Assembly (NCBI GenBank): GCA_021802025.1
Contig: JAKABC010000009.1
Coordinates: 1 to 21,924, forward strand
Reading direction: 5' to 3'
Source: Actinomycetes bacterium
Lineage (GTDB): Bacteria > Actinomycetota > Acidimicrobiia > Acidimicrobiales > RAAP-2
Length of the DNA stretch: 21,924 nucleotides
Shown here: positions 8,155 through 15,916 of the stretch, one piece after another
How positions within the stretch are numbered: the first letter of the stretch is position 1
Layout of the letters: every line of letters begins with the position of its first letter
Position numbers and translations under genes: made by a program
The notes under the pieces: generated by a model
Told to the model about the DNA's origin: nothing
Database searches by the model: none
What the model saw: the letters and a program-made list of their open reading frames with translations, nothing else

Positions 8155-9198
8155 GTGGCCCGTCGGCAGAAGTCGCCCGTCGCGTCCGGGGACCTCGACG
8201 CGCGCAAGGCGACGATCCTGCACGCCGTGGTGACCGAGCACGTCGACACCGCCCAGCCGGTGGGCTCGTCGGCCGTGGCGGCCGCCACCGACCTCGAGGT
8301 CTCCCCGGCGACGGTGCGCGCCGAGATGGTGGCCCTCGAGCGCGAGGGCTACCTCGCCCAGCCCCACACCTCGGCCGGGCGGGTGCCGACCGACAAGGGG
8401 TACCGCTACTTCGTCGACCACCTCGAGCGCGGGGCCGTGGGGGCCGCCCAGCAGCACCAGGTGCGCGACTTCTTCGCCCACGTGCGCGGCGAGATGGAAG
8501 ACGTCCTCGAGCAGACCTCGAGGTTGCTGAGCCAGCTCACCAGCCACACCTCGGTCGTGGTGGGCGCCGGACACTCGCGCGCGAGCATCCTCTCGGCCCA
8601 GCTGGTGAACCTCGACGCCCACCACCACCTGCTGGTCACCGTCTTCTCCGACGGCACCGTCACCAAGCACAGCGTCATGGACTCAGCGGGCGCCGGCGCC
8701 GCCGACGTCGCCGAGGCGTCGCGCCAGCTCAACGCCCTCTTGATCGGCACGACGCTCTCCTCACGGATCCAGGTGCCCTCGCGCGCCGACGACGTCGCGC
8801 GCCTGGTGCGCGAGGCGACGAGCGCCCTGCACGAGGCCGCCCCGACCATCGAGGGCGAGCAGGTCTACATCGGCGGCTCCTCGCGGGTCGCCGAGTCCTT
8901 CGACGGGGTCGAGACCGTGCGCGCGGTGCTCTCGATCCTCGAACAAGAGCTCGTCGTGGTCTCGTTGATCGAGGACATCCTCGACGCCGACGTCTCGGTG
9001 GCCATCGGCTCCGAGCACGGCCTCGAGCCCCTCTCGGCCTGCGCGGTGATCGTCGCGCCGGTGACCTTAGAGGGCGAGGTCGTGGGGGCCCTCGGCCTGC
9101 TGGGCCCGACGCGCATGCGCTACCGCGAGGTGATGGCGACGGCCCAGGCCGTCTCGGACGAGCTGACCCGCCACTTCGGGGGCGAGCCCGGTGCCTAG
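8155..9198 (+). CDS. hrcA: Heat-inducible transcription repressor HrcA
   Basis: A 347-aa repressor that binds CIRCE and is held active by chaperonin. The N-terminal winged helix includes ATILHAVVTEHVDTAQPVGS, SPATVRAEM and the family signature HTSAGRVPTDKGYRYFVD (71-88). The C-terminal sensing domain contains the conserved IGSEHG followed by the GLLGPTRMRYREVM stretch. The GTG at 8155 is chosen because it follows GAAGGAGG at proper spacing and comes right after the CIRCE element. The frame stays open upstream into lepA, but a longer start would overlap lepA and lack support. Its end overlaps dnaJ by 8 bp. Because CIRCE sits at its own promoter, it should repress itself and the downstream run of genes. 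One rare TTA leucine codon occurs near the C-terminus. Confidence 0.97.
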   Translation: MARRQKSPVASGDLDARKATILHAVVTEHVDTAQPVGSSAVAAATDLEVSPATVRAEMVALEREGYLAQPHTSAGRVPTDKGYRYFVDHLERGAVGAAQQHQVRDFFAHVRGEMEDVLEQTSRLLSQLTSHTSVVVGAGHSRASILSAQLVNLDAHHHLLVTVFSDGTVTKHSVMDSAGAGAADVAEASRQLNALLIGTTLSSRIQVPSRADDVARLVREATSALHEAAPTIEGEQVYIGGSSRVAESFDGVETVRAVLSILEQELVVVSLIEDILDADVSVAIGSEHGLEPLSACAVIVAPVTLEGEVVGALGLLGPTRMRYREVMATAQAVSDELTRHFGGEPGA

Positions 9199-10288
9199 CC
9201 CCGACCTCTACGCCGTCTTGGGGGTGGAGCGCACCGCGAGCCCCGAGGAGTTGAAGCGGGCCTACCGCGCGCTGGCGCGCCAGTACCACCCCGACGCCGC
9301 CGGCTCCGACCCCGCGGCCGAGGCCCGCTTCAAGGAGATCAACCAGGCCTACGAGATCCTCTCGGACCCCGAGCGGCGGGCCAACTACGACCGCTTCGGC
9401 TCGGCCGACGGCGTGGGCGACCCGTTCATGGGCGCCGGCTCGGTCCAGGACATCTTCGACATGTTCTTCGGCACCATGGGCGCGCGCCCCGAGCGGCGCG
9501 GCCCCCAGTCCGGGCCCGACGCCGAGGTCACCCTTGAGATCACCCTGGAGGAGGCGGCCTTCGGCGCGGCGAAGGAGGTCACCCTCACCCTGGCGCGACG
9601 CTGCGCCGACTGCCGGGGCACCGGGGCGGCGCCGGGCACCACGCCCACGACGTGTCCCGACTGCCAGGGCTCGGGCGAGGTGCGCCGGGTGCGCAACTCG
9701 ATCCTCGGCCAGATGGTCACCACCCAGGTCTGCGCGCGCTGTCAGGGCCTGGGCACGCGGATCGACGCGGCGTGCCCGTCGTGCCGCGGCGACGGGCGCC
9801 GCCCCGAGGCCGTGACCCTCACCATCCAGGTGCCCGCGGGCGTCGAGGACGGCTCGACGATGCGCCTGGCCGACCGCGGTCCGGCCGGGGTGCGCGGCGG
9901 GCCCAACGGGCGGCTCTTCGTGCACCTGCGCGTCGCGCCCGACGAGCGCTTCGAGCGCCACGGGGACGACCTGCACCACGTGGCGCGCGTGACCTTCGCC
10001 CAGGCCGTGCTCGGCACGACGATCGAGGTCCCGACCCTGCGCGAGCCGACCACCCTGGAGGTCGTCCCGGGCAGCCCGAGCGGGACGGTGACCCGCATCC
10101 GCCACGAGGGCGTCGAGCACCTCCACGGCCGGGGCCGGGGCGACCTCTACGTGCACCTCGAGGTCGAGGTGCCCACCGAGCTCGACGCCGAGTCCGAGGC
10201 GCTGTTGCGCCAGTGGGCCGAGCACCGCGGCGAGGCGGTCAACGAGCCCGCGGCCGGGCTCTTCCACCGGCGCCGCTCCCGGCGGTGA
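9191..10288 (+). CDS. dnaJ: Chaperone DnaJ (type I, HrcA-operon paralogue)
   Basis: A 365-aa Hsp40 co-chaperone that stimulates the DnaK ATPase. The J domain (about 4-70) has HPD at 33-35. The Gly/Phe linker is short (71-108). The zinc-binding domain has four CxxCxGxG repeats, at 138-145, 155-162, 181-188 and 195-202, all cysteines present. Substrate-binding beta domains follow. An HrcA-linked dnaJ is often a second copy, called dnaJ2, next to a dnaK-linked one elsewhere; this window cannot show whether that holds here. GTG start within the last codons of hrcA (8-bp overlap); the rsmE start overlaps its stop. Confidence 0.96.
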   Translation: MPSPDLYAVLGVERTASPEELKRAYRALARQYHPDAAGSDPAAEARFKEINQAYEILSDPERRANYDRFGSADGVGDPFMGAGSVQDIFDMFFGTMGARPERRGPQSGPDAEVTLEITLEEAAFGAAKEVTLTLARRCADCRGTGAAPGTTPTTCPDCQGSGEVRRVRNSILGQMVTTQVCARCQGLGTRIDAACPSCRGDGRRPEAVTLTIQVPAGVEDGSTMRLADRGPAGVRGGPNGRLFVHLRVAPDERFERHGDDLHHVARVTFAQAVLGTTIEVPTLREPTTLEVVPGSPSGTVTRIRHEGVEHLHGRGRGDLYVHLEVEVPTELDAESEALLRQWAEHRGEAVNEPAAGLFHRRRSRR

Positions 10289-11004
10289 CCCTCGAGCTCT
10301 TCGAGCGTCGCGTGGCGGCGCTCGCCCAGCTGCGCGTCGACGACCCGGCGCGTCCCGCGCTCGACGCGGCCGGCGAGCACCACCTCTTTCGCGTGCTGCG
10401 CGCGCGCGCCGGCGAGGAGGTCGTCGTCACCGACGGCCGCGGCACGTGGGCGCTGTGCGTGGTCGGCGCGAACCGCCTCGAGCCCCTCGGCCCGCCCGTC
10501 ACCGACCCGACCCCGCCCGAGAGCGTCCTCTACCTCGCCCCGCCCCGGGGCGAGCGGGCCGACTGGGCGATCGCCAAGGCCACCGAGGTCGGGGTGACCC
10601 GCGTGGTGCCCCTCGTCTCGGCCAACCTCGCCTGGCGCTTCAGTGGTGAGGCGCGCGCGAAGGTCCTCGCGCGCTGGCGTCGCGTCGCCCTCGAGGCGGC
10701 CGGCCAGTGCCGGCGGACCTTCGACCTCGTCCTCGACGAGCCGACGACGCCGGCCGACGTGCCGGCCGAGGTGGCGGTCTGTGAGATCTCGGGGACGGCC
10801 TCGCGGGACTGGCGCGGGGTGCGCGCCGTCGCCGTCGGGCCCGAGGGCGGCTGGGCGCCGGGGGAGTGGGGCGACGAGCGTCGCCGGGTGTCGCTCGGCG
10901 ACACGGTGCTGCGCAGCGAGACGGCGGCCGTCCTCGCCGGCGGCCTGTGCGTGCTCGCGGGCGCGTCGCCGGGGTTTAGCCTGGGCGAGAAGGAGGCTGG
11001 ATGA
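10285..11004 (+). CDS. rsmE: 16S rRNA (uracil1498-N3)-methyltransferase RsmE
   Basis: A 239-aa SPOUT-class methyltransferase that methylates U1498 in the 30S decoding region using S-adenosylmethionine. The N-terminal PUA-like domain carries HHLFRVLRARAGEEV (32-46). The C-terminal trefoil-knot domain has AIAKATEVGV (95-104), the SAM-site GPEGGW (185-190) and LGDTVLRSETA (204-214). These are diagnostic. Length is near the family norm. The start is the GTG in a GTGA overlap with the dnaJ stop; the open frame extends further upstream inside dnaJ but has no support there. No Shine-Dalgarno sequence is evident, so translation is probably coupled to dnaJ. Confidence 0.94.
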   Translation: MTLELFERRVAALAQLRVDDPARPALDAAGEHHLFRVLRARAGEEVVVTDGRGTWALCVVGANRLEPLGPPVTDPTPPESVLYLAPPRGERADWAIAKATEVGVTRVVPLVSANLAWRFSGEARAKVLARWRRVALEAAGQCRRTFDLVLDEPTTPADVPAEVAVCEISGTASRDWRGVRAVAVGPEGGWAPGEWGDERRRVSLGDTVLRSETAAVLAGGLCVLAGASPGFSLGEKEAG

Positions 11005-11345
11005 GCGAGTGCGTCTTCTGCGGCATCGTCGCGGGCGAGGTGCCGGCGACGATCGTCGCCGAGAGCGACCGCGCCCTCGCCATCGCCGACATAGCCCCCC
11101 AGGCGCCGGTGCACGACCTGGTGATCCCCAAAGAGCACATCGAGAGCGCCGACCTCGTGGGCGCCGAGCACGCCGGGGTCGTCGACGCGCTCATCCTGCT
11201 GGCCCAGCGCGTCGTGGAGATCGAGGGCGTGCGCGAGCGCGGCTACCGGCTCGTGTTCAACGTGGGCGAGGACGGGATGATGACCGTTCCCCACCTCCAC
11301 CTGCACGTGCTCGGGGGACGGAAGATGGGCTGGCCGCCCGGATGA
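11001..11345 (+). CDS. HIT family protein (HINT-type nucleotide hydrolase)
   Basis: A 114-aa histidine-triad protein. HINT enzymes hydrolyse nucleoside phosphoramidates and related AMP conjugates. The active-site triad is HLHLH (98-102) followed by VLGGRKMGWPPG, the usual HINT ending. The N-terminus has CVFCGIVAGEVPA, where C4 and C7 could be structural zinc ligands as in some family members. The ATG start forms an ATGA overlap with rsmE and is preceded by AAGGAGG, one of the strongest ribosome sites within the run. It also overlaps phoH by ATGA. The physiological substrate is unknown. Confidence 0.93.
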   Translation: MSECVFCGIVAGEVPATIVAESDRALAIADIAPQAPVHDLVIPKEHIESADLVGAEHAGVVDALILLAQRVVEIEGVRERGYRLVFNVGEDGMMTVPHLHLHVLGGRKMGWPPG

Positions 11346-12295
11346 CCCCGGAGTCGAGCGTGGCCCCCGCCACGACCACCACCTACGTCGCCAACACCCA
11401 CCTCATGGCGGGCCTGCTCGGCGCGCGCGACGAGCACCTGCGGGCCATCGAGGCCGCCTACCCCGACTCGACGATCCAGGTCCAGGGCAACCGGATCACC
11501 GTCACCGGACCCGACGCCGCGGCGGTGCTGCGCCTCTTCGACGAGCTCGTCCTGGTGCTCGAGGGCGGCCAGGGCCTCGACCTCGCCAAGGTGGAGCGCA
11601 CCATCGACATGGTGGCCGAGGACGTGCGCCCGAGCGAGGTGCTGGGCCACGAGGTCGTGCGCGCCAAGGGCAAGTCGGTGCGCCCCAAGACCGCCGGCCA
11701 GAAGCGCTACACCGACGCCATCGACGCCTCGGTCATCACCTTCGGCATCGGCCCGGCCGGCACCGGCAAGAGCTACCTCGCCGTGGCCCAGGCCGTCCAG
11801 GCCCTCCAGCGCCGCCAGGTCCAGCGCATCGTGCTCACTCGGCCGGCCGTCGAGGCCGGGGAGAACCTAGGCTTCTTGCCCGGGGACCTCATGGCCAAGG
11901 TCGACCCGTACCTGCGGCCCCTCTACGACGCGCTCTACGACCTGCTGACCCCCGAGGGCGCCCAGCGGCTGCTCGCCAACGGCACCATCGAGGTGGCCCC
12001 GCTCGCCTTCATGCGCGGGCGCACCCTGAACGACTCGTTCATCATCCTCGACGAGGCCCAGAACACCACGCCCGAGCAGATGAAGATGTTCCTCACGCGC
12101 ATCGGCTTCAACGCCAAGGCCGTCGTCAACGGCGACGTGACCCAGGTCGACCTCAACGGCAAGCGCAGCGGGATGAGCGACGTCGAGCGGATCCTCACCG
12201 GCATCGAGGGGATCGCCTTCGTCCACCTCACCCACAAAGACGTGGTGCGCCACCGCATCGTGGCCGACATCGTCGCCGCCTACGAACGGCCATGA
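11342..12295 (+). CDS. phoH: PhoH-like ATPase
   Basis: A 317-aa PhoH-family NTPase, related to the helicase core and implicated in RNA metabolism and ribosome maturation because of its constant pairing with ybeY. Walker A is GPAGTGKS (137-144) and Walker B is IILDEAQN (234-241). Also typical are LTRPAVEAGENLGFLPGDL (165-183) and VVNGDVTQVDL (261-271). The N-terminal about 110 residues match the extension of the classical PhoH/YbeZ group rather than the PIN-fused PhoH2 form. The ATG start is in an ATGA overlap with the HIT gene, and the stop overlaps ybeY in the same way. Confidence 0.93.
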   Translation: MTPESSVAPATTTTYVANTHLMAGLLGARDEHLRAIEAAYPDSTIQVQGNRITVTGPDAAAVLRLFDELVLVLEGGQGLDLAKVERTIDMVAEDVRPSEVLGHEVVRAKGKSVRPKTAGQKRYTDAIDASVITFGIGPAGTGKSYLAVAQAVQALQRRQVQRIVLTRPAVEAGENLGFLPGDLMAKVDPYLRPLYDALYDLLTPEGAQRLLANGTIEVAPLAFMRGRTLNDSFIILDEAQNTTPEQMKMFLTRIGFNAKAVVNGDVTQVDLNGKRSGMSDVERILTGIEGIAFVHLTHKDVVRHRIVADIVAAYERP

Positions 12296-12798
12296 CGATC
12301 GACATCTACGCCGCCGACGAGCAGCACGCCCAGCCCGTCGACCTCGAGCGCTGGGTGGCCCTCGCGCGCGCGGCCCTGGTGGACGAGGGGGTGCGCCCCC
12401 CGGCCGAGGTGTCGCTCATCTTCACCGACGAGGCGACCATCGCCGACCTCAACCAGCGCTTCATGGGCAAGGCCGGGCCGACCGACGTGCTGAGCTTTCC
12501 GATCGACGTCGACCCCGAGCCCGGGGGGCGCTCGCCCGACGGGGGCACCACCGGCCCCGGCGACGAGCCGAGCGAGGTGATCCCCACGATGGTCGGCGAC
12601 GTCGTGATCTGCCCGTCGGTGGCCGCGCGCAACGCCCCCGAGCACGGACTGAGCGTCGAGGACGAGACGGCCCTGCTGGTGGTGCACGGGGTGCTGCACC
12701 TGCTCGGCTGGGACCACGAGGTCGACGAGGAGGCCGAGAGGATGGAGGCGCGCGAGCGCGAGCTGCTCGCGCGCCACCACCGCTCGAGCGAGCCGTGA
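12292..12798 (+). CDS. ybeY: Endoribonuclease YbeY (16S rRNA 3'-end maturation)
   Basis: A 168-aa metal-dependent RNase that takes part in 16S rRNA 3' processing and ribosome quality control. The zinc site HGVLHLLGWDH (132-142) supplies three histidines, H132, H136 and H142. The substrate-pocket region LNQRFMGKAGPTDVLSFP (53-70) is typical. A Gly/Pro/Asp-rich insertion of about 25 residues (74-98) separates the two motifs. ATG start in an ATGA overlap with phoH; the corC start overlaps its stop. Confidence 0.95.
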   Translation: MTIDIYAADEQHAQPVDLERWVALARAALVDEGVRPPAEVSLIFTDEATIADLNQRFMGKAGPTDVLSFPIDVDPEPGGRSPDGGTTGPGDEPSEVIPTMVGDVVICPSVAARNAPEHGLSVEDETALLVVHGVLHLLGWDHEVDEEAERMEARERELLARHHRSSEP

Positions 12799-14069
12799 CC
12801 GCCACGCTCTGGGGCGCCGGCGACACCTGGATGGTGGTCGCCGTGGTCGCCCTGCTCGTGCTCTCGGGCTTCTTCGCCCTGGCCGAGACCTCGCTCACGC
12901 GCATGAACCGCTCGCGCGCGCGGGCCCTGGCCGAGGAGGGCCGGCGCGGCGCGCGGGCCCTGGCTGGGCTCACCGAGGCGCCCGAGCAGTTCTTGAACCC
13001 CCTGTTGCTGCTCGTGCTGATCTGCCAGCTCGTCTCGGCGACGCTGGTGGGCGTGCTGGCCGGCCACCTCTTCGGGGCGGCCGGGGTCTTCGTCGCCACC
13101 GTCGTCGAGGTCGTCGTGATCTTCGTCGCCTTCGAGGCGATCCCGAAGAACTTCGCCCTGGCCCACCCCGACGAGGCGGCGCTGGTCACGGCGCCGGTCG
13201 TGGGGCGCCTGCTGCGCTGGTGGCCGGTGCGCTTCGTCTCGTCGACCCTGAACGCGGTCGCCCTGGCGGCGATCCGCCTGGTGCTGCCCGGACGGGCGAG
13301 CAGCGCGCGCATCACCGAGTCCGAGGTCCTCGCCATGGCCGACGTCGCCCACGAGGACCGCGTCATCGAGTCGACCGAGCGCGAGTTCATCCACTCGGTG
13401 ATCGAGTTCGGCGACACCGTGGTGCGCGAGATCATGGTCCCGCGCCCCGACATCGTCCACGTCGACGACGTCACGCCGGTGCGCGAGGCCCTCGACCTCG
13501 CCGTGGCCTCGGGCCGCTCGCGCCTGCCGGTCGTCGCCGAGGGGATCGACGACGTGGTGGGGATGGTCAACCTGCGCCACCTGGCGGCCCTGGCGGCCGA
13601 GGGCCGCGGCGAGGAGCCGGTGGCCGCGCGCATGGGCGAGGCGCGCTTCGTCCCCGAGACCAAGCGGGTCGCGACGCTGCTCACCCAGATGCGCCGGGAG
13701 AAGACCCACCTCTACGTGGTCGTCGACGAGTACGGCGGGACGGCCGGCCTGGTGACCCTCGAGGACGTGCTCGAAGAGCTGGTCGGTGAGATCGCCGACG
13801 AGTCCGACCTCGACGAGCCCGCCGCCACGCCCGAGGCCGGGGCGGGCCTGGAGGTGTCGGGCCGGCTCAACATCGACGACGCCAACGAGGAGTACGGGCT
13901 CGACCTGCCCAAGGACGGCTGGGACACCGTGGGCGGGCTGGTGCTCGACCTGGCCGGGGGCGTGCCGGCCGAGGGCGACGTCTTCGCGACCGAGCGCTAC
14001 CGCCTGACCGTCACCCGGGTCGAGGGCCGCCGGGTCGAGCTGGTGCGCGTCGAGGACGTGCCCGAGTGA
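12795..14069 (+). CDS. CNNM/CBS domain membrane protein (CorC/HlyC family)
   Basis: A 424-aa protein of the family once called hemolysin C or CorC, now linked to Mg2+ or Co2+ handling. The N-terminal CNNM (DUF21) membrane domain (about 10-190) shows hydrophobic segments near 13-30, 67-90, 96-115 and 150-165, with FFALAETSLTRMNRSR. A CBS pair follows (about 212-330), containing VPRPDIVHVDD and the signature DEYGGTAGLVTLEDVLEELVGEI (311-333). The C-terminal CorC_HlyC domain (about 350-424) contains GWDTVGGLVLD. The GTG start overlaps the ybeY stop, and era overlaps its end. The direction and identity of the ion are not shown by the sequence. Confidence 0.9.
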   Translation: MTATLWGAGDTWMVVAVVALLVLSGFFALAETSLTRMNRSRARALAEEGRRGARALAGLTEAPEQFLNPLLLLVLICQLVSATLVGVLAGHLFGAAGVFVATVVEVVVIFVAFEAIPKNFALAHPDEAALVTAPVVGRLLRWWPVRFVSSTLNAVALAAIRLVLPGRASSARITESEVLAMADVAHEDRVIESTEREFIHSVIEFGDTVVREIMVPRPDIVHVDDVTPVREALDLAVASGRSRLPVVAEGIDDVVGMVNLRHLAALAAEGRGEEPVAARMGEARFVPETKRVATLLTQMRREKTHLYVVVDEYGGTAGLVTLEDVLEELVGEIADESDLDEPAATPEAGAGLEVSGRLNIDDANEEYGLDLPKDGWDTVGGLVLDLAGGVPAEGDVFATERYRLTVTRVEGRRVELVRVEDVPE

Positions 14070-14971
14070 CCCGCGCCGGCTTCGTCGCGGTCCTCGGGCG
14101 GCCCAACGTGGGCAAGTCCACCCTCGTCAACCAGCTCGTCGGGGCGAAGGTCACGATCACCGCGCGCACCCCCAACACGACCCGCCAGGCGGTGCGCGGG
14201 GTCCTCACCGAGGGCGAGACCCAGGTCGTGCTCGTCGACACCCCCGGCCTGCACCGGCCCCGCACCGCCCTGGGGGGGCGGCTGAACGAGTCGGCGCGCG
14301 CGGCCGCCGAGGACGTGGACGCGATCCTGGTCGTGCTCGACGGCGCGACGAGCCTCGGGTCGGGCGACCGCCAGGTCGTCGAGGCCCTCGTCGCGCGCAC
14401 GCGCGCCGCCGGCGCGCCGGCGCCGATCGTCGTGGTGAACAAGATCGACCGGACCGAGCGCGCCGGGGTGGCCGAGCACCTGGCCGGGGCGGCCGCCCTG
14501 GTCGCCGAGGCGGCCGCGGCCGCCGGGCGACCCGAGGTGGCGGCGCGCTGTGAGTACTTCCCGGTCTCGGCGCGCACCGGGCGCGGGGTCGACGCGTTGC
14601 GCGACCACCTCGTGGCCCTGGTGCCCGAGGGGCCGTTCTTCTTCCCCGACGAGGAGGTCTCGGACGTCAGCGAGGAGCGCTGGATCGCCGAGCTCGTGCG
14701 CGAGCAGCTGCTGCGGCGCACCCGCGACGAGCTGCCCCACTCGATCCACTGCCGGGTCGTGGAGTTCGAGTGGCCCCACGTGCTCGTCGAGATCCTCGTC
14801 GAGCGCGAGAGCCAGAAGGGGATCGTGATCGGCGCCGGGGGCCAGGTCCTCAAAGAGGTCGGCACGGCCGCCCGGCGCGAGCTGCCCGAGGGCACCTACC
14901 TCGAGCTACGGGTGCGCGTCGAGCCGGGCTGGCAGCGTCGCGCCGAGATCCTCGATCGACTCGGCTACTGA
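14066..14971 (+). CDS. era: GTPase Era, 30S ribosome assembly factor
   Basis: A 301-aa GTPase that binds the 3' end of 16S rRNA. G1 is GRPNVGKS (11-18), G3 is DTPG (58-61), G4 is NKID (125-128) and G5 is SAR (168-170). The KH domain has GIVIGAGGQVLKEVG (252-266). The ending is the usual WQRRAEILDRLGY. The GTG start overlaps the corC stop and has GAGGA about 8 nt upstream. Its last 66 bp overlap the 3' end of the convergent permease gene. It is the last gene in the HrcA-led run, and no intrinsic terminator is seen after it. Confidence 0.97.
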   Translation: MTRAGFVAVLGRPNVGKSTLVNQLVGAKVTITARTPNTTRQAVRGVLTEGETQVVLVDTPGLHRPRTALGGRLNESARAAAEDVDAILVVLDGATSLGSGDRQVVEALVARTRAAGAPAPIVVVNKIDRTERAGVAEHLAGAAALVAEAAAAAGRPEVAARCEYFPVSARTGRGVDALRDHLVALVPEGPFFFPDEEVSDVSEERWIAELVREQLLRRTRDELPHSIHCRVVEFEWPHVLVEILVERESQKGIVIGAGGQVLKEVGTAARRELPEGTYLELRVRVEPGWQRRAEILDRLGY

Positions 14972-15808
14972 GCGCCGCTCGACGAGGGCGACGACCACGA
15001 GGGCCGCGACCTCGCAGGCGACGACGACCGCGAGCACGCCCGTGGGTAGGCCGAGGTACTTGAGCCCGCTCGCCACCACCACCGCCGCGATCACCCGGCG
15101 CAGCCCCGGTCCGCGGGCGCGCGCCGAGAGGAGCGATCCCACCACCACCGCCGGCACCGAGCCGACCACGATCGAGGCGGTGAGGGCGAGGCCCACGTGG
15201 TTGAAGGCGAGCGTGCCCAGCGTGGCCGCGAAGGTGAGGGGGATCGACTGGGCGAGGTCGGTGCCGACCAGCTGGTCGTTGCGCAGCCCCGGGTAGAGGG
15301 CGACGAGCAGCACCAGGATGAGGCTGCCCGCCCCCACCGAGGTGAGCCCGACCATGAAGCCCCCGAGCACCCCGACGGCCACGGTGAGGGCCGGGCGCAC
15401 GACGGGGCGCGCCTCGCGCGCGCGCGGGCGGCGCCGCGCGCGCGCGACCATGGCGAGCCCGCCCACCACGAGGGCGGCCCCCAGGGCCAGCTCGAGGCGG
15501 TGTTCGGCTCCGGGACTGTGGCCCATGAGCGACAGGGTCGCGGTGCCCGCGAGCGCCGCCGGGACCGAGCCGTAGCTGAGGTAGCGCACGAGGGGGGCGT
15601 GGATCGTGCCCCGGCGCCAGTGCACGACCAGCCCGGCCGGGCGCATGACGAGGGCCGCCACCAGGTCCGAGGTGATCGCGGCCGAGGGCGCGACCCCGAA
15701 GATGAGGACGAGCATCGGGGTCATGAGCGCCCCCCCGCCCATGCCGGTGAGCCCGACGAGCAGCCCGACGAGCGCGCTCGCGAGCACCATCAACGGGTCG
15801 AGTCCCAT
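14906..15808 (-). CDS. TauE/SafE family sulfite/anion permease
   Basis: A 300-aa integral membrane protein. TauE/SafE proteins export sulfite, sulfoacetate or other small organic anions. Two homologous halves are visible, each starting with a glycine-rich motif: GLTGMGGGALMTPM (19-32) and a second, GFMVGLTSVGAGSLI. About eight transmembrane segments are apparent. The halves are joined by a cytoplasmic Arg/Ala-rich loop (VARARRRPRAREAR) whose DNA is a (CG)n inverted repeat. The ATG start is 6 nt after TAGATT, so the message is probably leaderless; an AGGAG lies only 1 nt from the ATG, too close to work normally. The 3' end overlaps era by 66 bp. The substrate cannot be assigned. Confidence 0.88.
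   Translation of the reverse strand: MGLDPLMVLASALVGLLVGLTGMGGGALMTPMLVLIFGVAPSAAITSDLVAALVMRPAGLVVHWRRGTIHAPLVRYLSYGSVPAALAGTATLSLMGHSPGAEHRLELALGAALVVGGLAMVARARRRPRAREARPVVRPALTVAVGVLGGFMVGLTSVGAGSLILVLLVALYPGLRNDQLVGTDLAQSIPLTFAATLGTLAFNHVGLALTASIVVGSVPAVVVGSLLSARARGPGLRRVIAAVVVASGLKYLGLPTGVLAVVVACEVAALVVVALVERRSVAESIEDLGATLPARLDAHP
15414..15447. repeat. Inverted repeat of T(CG)6 arms with 8-nt loop, inside the permease gene
   Basis: The left arm is T followed by six CG units (15414-15426). The right arm is six CG units followed by A (15435-15447), a perfect 13-bp complement. It encodes the Arg/Ala-rich cytoplasmic loop. Alternating CG of this length can adopt Z-DNA or a cruciform. Confidence 0.8.
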
Positions 15809-15810
15809 GC

Positions 15811-15849
15811 TCCTAATCTATAGTAAACCTAGTGAAATAATAGTGTATT
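15811..15849 (-). promoter_or_regulatory. AT-rich promoter/operator island before the TauE/SafE gene
   Basis: About 29 of 39 bases are A or T, in a window that is roughly three-quarters GC. On the minus strand TAGATT (15820-15815) sits exactly 6 nt before the ATG. On the plus strand TAGT recurs at 15821, 15830 and 15841, with AGTG at 15831 and 15842 exactly 11 bp apart. A partial dyad CTAT...ATAG flanks the centre. It looks like a promoter with a regulator site; the regulator is unknown. Confidence 0.55.
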
Positions 15850-15885
15850 GGGCGGGGACGGCGATTAGCTGATCACGGGGGCGAT

Positions 15886-15901
15886 CGCGCGGGCCCGCGC
15901 G
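15886..15901. repeat. Perfect 16-bp GC palindrome downstream of the helicase gene
   Basis: The half-sites are CGCGCGGG and CCCGCGCG, located 15 bp beyond the helicase stop in the 108-bp gap before the permease gene. It may form a hairpin at the 3' end of the helicase message, but no U tract follows. A palindrome of this size is not surprising by chance at this GC content. Confidence 0.5.
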
Positions 15902-15916
15902 GGACGACCCGAGGGG

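Noticed and set aside
14407..14422. 16-bp perfect palindrome (CGCCGGCG / CGCCGGCG halves) inside era
   Set aside because: At this GC content about one 16-bp palindrome is expected by chance in a window of this size, and it lies in an Ala/Gly/Pro-rich coding stretch.
15850..15916. Possible small RNA or terminator in the gap between the helicase and permease genes
   Set aside because: Only the 16-bp palindrome is structured, with no U tract and no separate promoter visible.
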